Assembly: GCA_955652715.1 (NCBI GenBank)
Contig: CATPBS010000071.1
Span: 1-22,586, forward strand
Source of the DNA: an uncultured Candidatus Udaeobacter sp.
Lineage (GTDB): Bacteria > Verrucomicrobiota > Verrucomicrobiia > Chthoniobacterales > UBA10450
Reading direction: 5' to 3'
DNA: 22,586 nt
In this document: one piece after another, positions 6,088 to 12,593 of the stretch
How the letters are laid out: each line of letters starts with the position of its first letter
Position numbering within the stretch: the first letter of the stretch is position 1
Translations under genes and position numbers: made by a program
The notes under the pieces: model-generated
The model's input: the letters and a program-made list of their open reading frames with translations, nothing else
What the model was told of the DNA's origin: nothing
Database searches by the model: none

Positions 6088-7680
6088 TTAGCCGCGACTC
6101 AGCACCGTATTGCGTTTGAATTGTCGATCGTCCCTGTCTGGATAATCCAAAGTGTAATGGAGACCGCGGCTTTCTTTGCGGCACAGTCCCGAATCCACAA
6201 TCAACGCGGCCACTGCTGCGAGATTGCGCAGCTCCAGCAGGTCAACCGACACTTTGAAATTCCAATAGAACTCACGAATTTCACGCTGGAGATTTCGCAG
6301 GCGCGCGCTCGCCCGCTGCAGTCGCTTATCGGTGCGCAAAATTCCTACGTAATCCCACATCAGCCGTCTGATCTCGTCCCAGTTGTGATAAATCACGACC
6401 AGTTCATCTACGTCTTGCACGTTTCCCGAGCGCCATTCGGGCAATGCGACATTTTGTTTCCCAAGCGGCCGCTTATGCACAGCGGCCACCGCGGCGCGAT
6501 GCGCCACCACCAGGCCTTCCAGCAGTGAGTTGCTCGCAAGCCGGTTTGCTCCGTGCATCCCGGTGCACGCGACCTCACCCACCGCATACAGCCCGGATAA
6601 ACTGGTCGCACCGTTCACGTCAGTTTTAATTCCGCCGCATTGATAATGCGCTGCCGGCACGACGGGGATGGCCTGCTTCGACATGTCCACGCCGAACCGC
6701 AAACATGTCTCATAAATGTGCGGGAACCGCTCGCGAATGAATTCCGGCGATTTGTGCGTGATATCCAAAAACACACACTTCGCGCCTGAGCGCTTGATCT
6801 CAGCGTCGATGGCACGGGCCACGATGTCTCGCGGCGCAAGTGAGCCACGCGGATCGTAGCGCTTCATAAAATCTTCGCCGCGGTGATTGCGCAAAATGCC
6901 GCCTTCACCACGCACTGCTTCAGAAATGAGAAATGATTTCGCCTCGGCATGAAACAGACATGTGGGATGAAACTGGATGAACTCCATGTTCGCGATCTCC
7001 ACGCCTGCGCGCCACGCCATCGCCACGCCGTCTCCAGTCGCGATGTCTGGATTCGTGGTGTACAAATAAACTTTGCCGCAACCGCCGGTCGCAAGCACGA
7101 TCCGATCTGAGCGGATACTTTCCACCTCATCGGTTCTTTCGTCGAGAACATAGACCCCAAGGCAACGGTCCGCTGTCGCGAAACCAAGCTTGGCTGCAGT
7201 GATCAAATCCACCGCCACGTGATTTTCGAATAGTTCGGCACTTGATTGCCTGGAAAATTCGCGCAGCAAAGTCTGCTCGATCTCCTTGCCAGTTGCGTCT
7301 CGCACATGCAACACCCGGCGTTTGGAATGGCCGCCTTCTTTGCCCAGATCAAACTCTCGATGACCTTCGACTTCGCGCTCATCGAAGTGCAAGCCGAGTT
7401 CTGCCAGCTCGCGGATGCGTTCCGGGCCTTCGGTCACAATGGTGCGCACGACCGCTTCGTCGCAAAGACCGGCGCCGGCCTCAAGCGTATCGCGCACGTG
7501 CAGTTCGAACGAATCTTCATCGCTCGTCACACACGCAATTCCCCCCTGCGCCCACGCAGTGTTCGTGTCGGCACCTTTGCGTTTCGTAATGAGAGCGACT
7601 GAACCGTGCCTCGCCGCTTTCAATGCAAAGCTGAGACCGGCAATGCCGCTGCCGATTACGACAAAATCGTATTCCTTCAT
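6088..7680 (-). CDS. nadB: L-aspartate oxidase
   Basis: 530 residues, the normal length. The enzyme is an FAD flavoprotein that oxidises L-aspartate to iminoaspartate, the first step of de novo NAD synthesis; quinolinate synthase (NadA) would use the product but is not in the window. The FAD-binding motif GSGIAG lies at residues 10-15, followed by NTAWAQGGIA (about 40), the active-site blocks FIQFHPTCL and RGEGG, DIVARAID, and the C-terminal signature MHGANRLASNSLLEG. A helical C-terminal domain closes the protein, as in the succinate dehydrogenase/fumarate reductase flavoprotein family. The LASNSLLEG block and lack of a histidyl-flavin motif favour NadB over SdhA. The ATG overlaps the panC stop (ATGA), so the two are co-translated. 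A 118-bp gap to the fibre gene follows, with a weak 7-bp inverted repeat at 6001-6024. Confidence 0.96.
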   Translation of the reverse strand: MKEYDFVVIGSGIAGLSFALKAARHGSVALITKRKGADTNTAWAQGGIACVTSDEDSFELHVRDTLEAGAGLCDEAVVRTIVTEGPERIRELAELGLHFDEREVEGHREFDLGKEGGHSKRRVLHVRDATGKEIEQTLLREFSRQSSAELFENHVAVDLITAAKLGFATADRCLGVYVLDERTDEVESIRSDRIVLATGGCGKVYLYTTNPDIATGDGVAMAWRAGVEIANMEFIQFHPTCLFHAEAKSFLISEAVRGEGGILRNHRGEDFMKRYDPRGSLAPRDIVARAIDAEIKRSGAKCVFLDITHKSPEFIRERFPHIYETCLRFGVDMSKQAIPVVPAAHYQCGGIKTDVNGATSLSGLYAVGEVACTGMHGANRLASNSLLEGLVVAHRAAVAAVHKRPLGKQNVALPEWRSGNVQDVDELVVIYHNWDEIRRLMWDYVGILRTDKRLQRASARLRNLQREIREFYWNFKVSVDLLELRNLAAVAALIVDSGLCRKESRGLHYTLDYPDRDDRQFKRNTVLSRG

Positions 7681-8504
7681 CCTAGTCGGATGTTATCGAT
7701 CAAACGAGTTTTGCCGAAGAACACCGCGAAGACGAGCACCGTGTTCGGTCCAGCCATTTCAGCCGGCTGCAAAGTTTCCGAATCGACAAGCTCGACATAA
7801 TCGATCCGCGCCAGCGGCGCTTGCTTGATCACCTTCCGCGCAAGGGCGAGAACGTCTCCCGCGGACTTTTCGCTGGCACCTGCAACAGCACGCAATGCTT
7901 TGTGCAAAACTGCTGCCTGCTTCCGTTCTTCCAAATTCAAATACTGATTACGCGAACTGCACGCCAGGCCGTCTTCCTCCCGCACAGTAGGAACGGCAAT
8001 GATGTCGATCTTGAAGTTGAGATCGCGCACCACGCGACGAACGATCGCCAGTTGCTGAAAATCCTTCTCGCCAAACACCGCCGCGTCAGGCGCAAGAATA
8101 TTGAACAACTTCGCGACAACTGTGCAAACCCCGCGAAAATGTCCGGGGCGGGACTTGCCTTCCAGCGTGTTTGAAAGAGAGGATTCATCGACGAACACCG
8201 AACGATCATCGGCATACATTTCCGTGACATTAGGATGGAACAAGAAATCGACACCGGCGTTTTGACAAAATTCTTCGTCGACTTCTTCCGGGCGCGGGTA
8301 CCGCTCGTAATCGCTTCCTGGTTCAAACTGGAGCGGATTCACGAAAATGCTCACCACCACTTCGCCGTTCCGGCCTGCATGTTCACGCGCGACCCGAATC
8401 AATTCGGCATGCGCCTTGTGCAGCGCTCCCATTGTGGGCACGAGCACCCGCAGCTTTGAGCGCACCAGCGAACGCGCTTCAGCAACCGTCGTAATAATTC
8501 GCAT
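7677..8504 (-). CDS. panC: Pantothenate synthetase
   Basis: 275 residues from the ATG at 8504. The enzyme joins pantoate and beta-alanine using ATP to make pantothenate, the precursor of coenzyme A. Recognisable blocks are VPTMGALHKAHAEL (residues 22-35), IFVNPLQFEPGSDYERYPR, the pantoate-site sequence SRPGHFRGVCTVVAKLFN, VFGEKDFQQL and REEDGLACSSRNQYL. The nucleotide-binding HxGH motif reads His-Lys-Ala-His (29-32), i.e. Ala in place of the usual Gly. The reading frame is open up to 8600, but the extra 32 residues derive from a short palindromic repeat (8540-8566) and precede the family's normal beginning; an ATG at 8525 is the only other candidate. The gene lies between a methyltransferase gene and nadB, and overlaps nadB by 4 bp. 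Confidence 0.95.
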   Translation of the reverse strand: MRIITTVAEARSLVRSKLRVLVPTMGALHKAHAELIRVAREHAGRNGEVVVSIFVNPLQFEPGSDYERYPRPEEVDEEFCQNAGVDFLFHPNVTEMYADDRSVFVDESSLSNTLEGKSRPGHFRGVCTVVAKLFNILAPDAAVFGEKDFQQLAIVRRVVRDLNFKIDIIAVPTVREEDGLACSSRNQYLNLEERKQAAVLHKALRAVAGASEKSAGDVLALARKVIKQAPLARIDYVELVDSETLQPAEMAGPNTVLVFAVFFGKTRLIDNIRLG

Positions 8505-8539
8505 CGCTGAAACAGAGTTGATCATAGAAGGAATTTCCA

Positions 8540-8566
8540 GAGATTCCTCGACTTGGCTCGGAATAA
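8540..8566. repeat. Half copy of the dispersed palindromic repeat seen at 20267-20352
   Basis: The + strand bases 8540-8566 (GAGATTCCTCGACTTGGCTC and following GGAATAAT) match the reverse complement of the left arm at 20267-20294 with few differences (CTTGGC for CTTCGC, ending AAT AAT instead of ATGAC). It lies in the panC/methyltransferase gap. The gap also contains a small hairpin GCAGCG-TCA-CGCTGC (8576-8590) whose loop is the methyltransferase stop codon. Confidence 0.55.
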
Positions 8567-8581
8567 TAAGCGGGTGCAGCG

Positions 8582-9277
8582 TCACGCTGCTTCGAGGCAA
8601 ATGGCTTGCCGCGCGAACCGAAATTTTTTGTGACCAAAGTGGCCCCAGCCGGCGCGCACCGCGAGATCGCGCATTTCGGCAAATGAAAATGCGCGGACGA
8701 CAGAGAGTCGGGCGTCATGGCGCGTCATCAGTTCACGAAAAATCAGCGCGGTTAAAAGATAAACGCCAGCCTGGGGAAGAAATCCCCGCCGCAAGTCCGA
8801 CACCAGAACAAATCTCCGGGACAACTCGCGACATCGTCGCAACACAGTTACGGCGTCTTCATCGCTGAAATGATGAAGCGCAAGCGTGCAAAGCACGATG
8901 TCATAACTATCTGCAGAATCCCATTCGAGAATGTTGGCTTCGCGGTAGCAAATTTCCGCGTAGCCAGCGCTCAATTTCCGGGCGATTTCCAGTGTTGCGG
9001 GCTGTCGATCTAAAGCGTCGATCTCGACCTGCGCGCCAATTTTCCGAGCGTAATCGGCAATCAATCGCGGAATGTCACCGGAGCCGGTGGCAAGATCGAC
9101 AATACAGGCACGAGCACCCGGCTGGAGCCAATGGCGCATAAAATTCACAACAAGACGATAGCTGCCGAACCAGCGGTTGAGTTGCCGAAGACGTTCCAGA
9201 TCGCGTTCTAATTCAGCCGAAACCGGCTGCGGCCGATCCATCATTTCCAACACGGCCGGATCGAAACTTCGCTTCAT
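8582..9277 (-). CDS. Class I SAM-dependent methyltransferase, substrate unknown
   Basis: 231 residues. The Rossmann-like core shows motif I VDLATGSGDIPR (about 60-71), an acidic motif II (EIDALDRQPATL) and motif IV/post-I region YDIVLCTLALHHFSDEDA, then the post-motif segment FVLVSDLRRGF. The N-terminal QLNRWFGSYRLVVNFM helix pair is shared with small methyltransferases that sit beside polyketide, polyene or quinone genes, but the neighbours here are panC and nadB, so no substrate can be assigned. It is the first gene of a run with panC and nadB on the same strand, with 77 bp before panC that contain a palindromic repeat, so full co-transcription is plausible but unproven. Start codon: the ATG at 9277 has no clear ribosome site. 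Confidence 0.8.
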   Translation of the reverse strand: MKRSFDPAVLEMMDRPQPVSAELERDLERLRQLNRWFGSYRLVVNFMRHWLQPGARACIVDLATGSGDIPRLIADYARKIGAQVEIDALDRQPATLEIARKLSAGYAEICYREANILEWDSADSYDIVLCTLALHHFSDEDAVTVLRRCRELSRRFVLVSDLRRGFLPQAGVYLLTALIFRELMTRHDARLSVVRAFSFAEMRDLAVRAGWGHFGHKKFRFARQAICLEAA

Positions 9278-9290
9278 GCTAGCAAATTGT

Positions 9291-9336
9291 AGCGGCGGTC
9301 TCGGACCGTCGCACGTTTAGGCGATCAGAGATCGCC
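9291..9336. repeat. Two adjacent palindromes between cupin and methyltransferase genes
   Basis: GCGGCGGTC (9292-9300) and GACCGTCGC (9304-9312) form a 9-bp stem with one G-T pair and a TCG loop. GGCGATC (9320-9326) and GATCGCC (9330-9336) form a perfect 7-bp stem with an AGA loop. On the minus strand they directly follow the cupin stop codon, so they may act in termination. The first palindrome shares its GCGGCGGTC core with the hairpin at 20493-20522. Confidence 0.55.
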
Positions 9337-9337
9337 C

Positions 9338-10084
9338 CTACGACGAAAGAGACCTCTGCCAGGATTCCGGTAATTCTGCATTCTCGACTTCGCTCGCGAT
9401 GCGCCCCTCGAATTCGGGATGGAAAATCGTGCTTGTTCCGTAAACCATGATCACATCCTCTGAGCCCTCCGTACGAATGGCGTGGGCAACCCCAGGTGGA
9501 ATAACCACTCCCACATTGTTGCTGCTGCGATGATTGTCGCCATCGATAAAGAAACGCATGATGCGCTTGGAAAAACCAGCGCGCACATCACACAGAATCA
9601 TCTCCGCGCGTCCCTGTAGGAAAAACATTACGTCCCATTGCTCGCCATCGTAACGACGCAGCGAATAATTTTGAGGCTGGTGTATAAACAAACGTCGTAA
9701 CCATTTCTCCGCAGTGGTCTCGGACGGAATGTTCGGCGGATGCACGTGGAAACCTTTCGCGGTGTTTGCAAACATCCGCGCACCCGACCATTGCTTCGGC
9801 CAAAATCCGATTTTCGCCAGGACTCCCTCATCGCGGCGGCCAAATTCACCGAAAACTCCGCGATGACGCTGCGGATGAATTTTTCGTGGAAAAATTTCCA
9901 CGCCGGGAATCCAGGCGCGCTTTATCTCTGGCCTCGACCGGTCTGCCATTGCCAGTTCGCCGGCAGGAATACCTGAATGCGCAACTCGTTGTGACAAAGA
10001 GCCCAATTTATAATCGCGCGGAGTCAATGCATTTCGTGCCGCCTCGCTCACACCCAGCCACAAATTTGTTTCGCTCTTATTCAT
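9338..10084 (-). CDS. RmlC-like cupin (dTDP-4-dehydrorhamnose 3,5-epimerase family)
   Basis: 248 residues from the ATG at 10084, preceded by GGAAAG at a suitable distance. Residues 60-225 follow the RmlC pattern: GVEIFPRKIHPQRHRGVFGEF, then GFHVHPPN (111-118) where RmlC has its catalytic His, CDVRAG (165-170), NNVGVVIPPGVAHAI (189-203), MVYGTS and FHPEFEGRI. Family members epimerise nucleotide-activated 4-keto-6-deoxysugars or are non-enzymatic relatives. The N-terminal 60 residues are extra compared with RmlC (usual length about 180). The frame is open to 10186, but those 34 codons lie mostly in the glycosyltransferase gene and are rejected. It follows the glycosyltransferase by 20 bp and probably supplies or modifies sugar for the same glycan. 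Confidence 0.75.
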   Translation of the reverse strand: MNKSETNLWLGVSEAARNALTPRDYKLGSLSQRVAHSGIPAGELAMADRSRPEIKRAWIPGVEIFPRKIHPQRHRGVFGEFGRRDEGVLAKIGFWPKQWSGARMFANTAKGFHVHPPNIPSETTAEKWLRRLFIHQPQNYSLRRYDGEQWDVMFFLQGRAEMILCDVRAGFSKRIMRFFIDGDNHRSSNNVGVVIPPGVAHAIRTEGSEDVIMVYGTSTIFHPEFEGRIASEVENAELPESWQRSLSS

Positions 10085-10104
10085 GTTGGTCTTTCCAAAA
10101 GCGT

Positions 10105-12195
10105 TTACTTGCCTAGCGAGAAATCGGGGCGTTCGCGAGAAAGATTTGGATTGTAATAAGAATCGCGCTGAAGAACGCCAGCCCAACGCTGGTTCATAAT
10201 TGCCTGCCCAGCCGTGTCGATTTTGTCAAGATCGGCATCATGCCAATGAAGTTTTGCAAAAGGAGTGTAAACAATGAGATAACCCGAATGCCTTATCTTA
10301 AGACAAAGATCAACGTCGGCGAGCATGCCTGATAGCTTTTCGTCGAATCCTCCCGTCTGCAGAAAAATTTCGCGCCGCACGAGCATGCACGCGCTCGATA
10401 CCGCGCTACAGTTGCGGGTCATATGTAGCTGGCGATTTGCCCCGGTCTGTTCCGCCGGGAGACCACGAAAAGCTAGCTGTGCAACGTTGTTGACACCGAC
10501 AACAATTCCGGCGTGCTCAACCGCGCCGCTCGGGCTTAGCAGCTGTGCGCCTACCGCGCCGACCTCCGGCCGCTGGACATGCTCAGCCATGATCGCGAGC
10601 CAGTCCGGTTCGATCACTTCGATATTGTCGTCAAGGAAAAGAAGCCATGGGCTGTCGGTCTGCTCGACCGCGAAGTTTTTCGCTGTGGAATCATCGGCCC
10701 CGTTGGACAAATACAGCGAACGATGTGGGAAACGCGAAAAATAAGTGGTCGCGCCGCGTACTTTCTCATGGCTGTGGACGACGACGATCTCGTAGTTCGG
10801 GTAGCTTGTCTGAGTCGTCAGGGTCTCGACGCACCGCTCGAGCGACCCCGGGCCGTGGCAACTCCGAATGATGACAGAAATCTTTTTCGATTCCAACAGC
10901 TCGCGTCTGACACAGAATGCGTGAGTGCGCCAGTCCACAGCAACGTGAGCCTGCTCGCCGCGACGCTTCAGGTGATCTTCAATTGCAAGCCGGGAGGCTT
11001 CCAGCTGTCCCGGTTTTTGCCGGACGCTAATCGCGCTGGAACTTTCACTTCGGCGCCAGTGATATAGCACACGCGGAATATGATGAATTCGGTTGGTCTG
11101 CTCGATGACGCGAAAAAAGAGATCGTAATCCTGCGCGCTATCGAATTGTGAACGGAACCCGCCAGCTTTCTGCAGAACTTTCCGCTGCACTGCGGTCAAA
11201 TGACCCACGTAATTACAGGAGAGAAACAAGTCGGGCGACCAATCTGGCTTAAATAGAGGCGCCTCAAAACCATCATCGCCGAGCTTATCTTCGTCAGAAT
11301 AAATCAGACCGGCCTCGGGATCGCTCTGTAAAACTTTTACTATGTGGAAAAGCGCGTCGGGTTCGAGGACGTCATCATGATCAAGAAAAGTGACCCACTC
11401 CCCGCGGGCGAGCGCGAGCCCATGATTCGATGCCGCGGAGATACCTTCATGTTTTCCGAGGCCTGCCAGTACGATGCGCCGGTCGCGCGCGCCGACGCCA
11501 GGCAGCATGTGAAGCAGGTCGCTGTCGGTCGACCCATCGTCGACGAGCACGAGTTCCCAGTTCTCGTATGCTTGTGCCAGCACCGACTCAACGGCTTCGA
11601 CAAGCCGTTTCACAGGCGTATCAAAGATCGGCGTAATAAGACTGATGAGCGGCCGTGAAGCAAACGCGCGCGCCTCATCCCGCATCCGCTTCAGGTCCTG
11701 CGCACTCGCGCGATGTTGCTCGAGCCATTTCTGGTATTCGCTTCGTGCAGTGGAAGCTCTAGGCGTTCGCCGTTTCCAATGAAGCTTTTTCCAGACTGTT
11801 TTAGCCAGTGTTTCCGGCACGCGATACGGCGCGAGCAGTACCTGACCGATCCTGCGTTCGACCGATTTGCGCAGCAGCTGTCTCTGCTCTTTTAACGACT
11901 TCAATTCAAGCCGGTATTCTTTGACCTTGAGCAATTTTTCCTCCAGCGCACCGATGTGGCGATGCGCTGCTTCCAATTCGGCGCCGCCGATTTCAAGTGT
12001 TCGCCGCAAAGCGTCCAGTTGGCTGTTGAGTCTGGCCAAAGCCGTCTCCACGGCGCGCACCGTCTCGCCAGCTGCCTGCTGCGGCAGGTGCCGAAGACAT
12101 ACCGTTCCCCTATCTAGGTCGCTCAGGTCGCATTTGTAATCGGGCACAAATCCAAAGCGGCCAAAACATTCAACAAGTTGCGGACGCCGCGTCAC
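10105..12195 (-). CDS. Tandem GT2 glycosyltransferase (N-terminus apparently split off by a frameshift)
   Basis: 696 residues as read from GTG 12195. A coiled coil (about 45-115) and basic region precede two family-2 glycosyltransferase domains. GT2-A (182-400) has LITPIFDTP, the nucleotide-sugar motif VDDGSTD, the metal motif LDHDD (271-275) and AQDYDLFFRV; GT2-B (438-680) has VIIRSCHGPG, FLDDNIEV (520-527) and GGFDEKLSG..DVDLCLKI. Proteins of this build elongate surface polysaccharides or O-antigens in the cytoplasm. The first 40 residues (LVECFGRFGFVPDYKCD..) look like the end of a methyltransferase-like domain whose front half is encoded in another frame at 12200-12523. Removing one base of the GGGG run at 12209-12212 would join both into one protein of about 806 residues, so the GTG start is likely artificial. 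Confidence 0.88.
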   Translation of the reverse strand: MTRRPQLVECFGRFGFVPDYKCDLSDLDRGTVCLRHLPQQAAGETVRAVETALARLNSQLDALRRTLEIGGAELEAAHRHIGALEEKLLKVKEYRLELKSLKEQRQLLRKSVERRIGQVLLAPYRVPETLAKTVWKKLHWKRRTPRASTARSEYQKWLEQHRASAQDLKRMRDEARAFASRPLISLITPIFDTPVKRLVEAVESVLAQAYENWELVLVDDGSTDSDLLHMLPGVGARDRRIVLAGLGKHEGISAASNHGLALARGEWVTFLDHDDVLEPDALFHIVKVLQSDPEAGLIYSDEDKLGDDGFEAPLFKPDWSPDLFLSCNYVGHLTAVQRKVLQKAGGFRSQFDSAQDYDLFFRVIEQTNRIHHIPRVLYHWRRSESSSAISVRQKPGQLEASRLAIEDHLKRRGEQAHVAVDWRTHAFCVRRELLESKKISVIIRSCHGPGSLERCVETLTTQTSYPNYEIVVVHSHEKVRGATTYFSRFPHRSLYLSNGADDSTAKNFAVEQTDSPWLLFLDDNIEVIEPDWLAIMAEHVQRPEVGAVGAQLLSPSGAVEHAGIVVGVNNVAQLAFRGLPAEQTGANRQLHMTRNCSAVSSACMLVRREIFLQTGGFDEKLSGMLADVDLCLKIRHSGYLIVYTPFAKLHWHDADLDKIDTAGQAIMNQRWAGVLQRDSYYNPNLSRERPDFSLGK

Positions 12196-12199
12196 AACG

Positions 12200-12523
12200 T
12201 CAGCGCCCGGGGCAAGGCATTAGGACAATGGCGTCTGCGCAGCCCGAGAGCGCTTCCGCCACTGCATAGTCCTCGTTTTTTTCCGAAGGGTAGAACCAAA
12301 CCGCGGTTTCAAAATCAGCTATCCCTGCGCCTCGGCTTAGGCTTGAGGCCAGATCGTCATAAGACCAGACCTCAGCTTCTCTTTCCGCTTCGGCAAATTG
12401 GGATTTCAGTTCCTGAGGGTTGGCTCCGATAACCAGAAAGCGGCCCCGTTCGAACTTCCGCGAGATAGCGCGGGCGAAATCGGCACCAAAAGAATGGAAA
12501 GCTGATGGCAACACCGCGCACAT
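12200..12523 (-). pseudogene. Severed N-terminal fragment of the GT2 glycosyltransferase
   Basis: 107 codons from ATG 12523 to TGA 12200. The text (FHSFGADFARAISRKF, FLVIGANPQELKSQF, VWSYDDLASSL, ETAVWFYP, ALSGCADAIVLMPCPG) has the alternating beta/alpha look of a SAM-methyltransferase-like or nucleotide-fold half-domain. It ends by running into an out-of-frame TGA right after a C4G3 run (minus strand). Skipping one C there continues as CPGADVVTRRPQLVECFG, directly into the downstream gene. It is therefore best seen as the same gene, broken by a +1 insertion (a true mutation, a sequencing error or, less likely, programmed frameshifting). Since the -10 box overlaps the ATG, the actual start may be GTG 12514 or TTG 12511. 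Confidence 0.7.
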
Positions 12524-12551
12524 TATATTGGTTGAAGCAAGCCGCAGGCAA
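12522..12551 (-). promoter_or_regulatory. Putative promoter of the glycosyltransferase unit (perfect TATAAT)
   Basis: On the minus strand TTGCCT (12551-12546) is followed after 18 bases by a perfect TATAAT (12527-12522). The start of transcription would fall near 12515, one base before an in-frame GTG at 12514, so the message may be leaderless. The box lies in the 70-bp divergent region between this gene and the acyltransferase/heptosyltransferase fusion. Confidence 0.45.
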
Positions 12552-12593
12552 ATTTACCATGCCGCGCCCTCCCGCGACACTGACCGATCCTGC

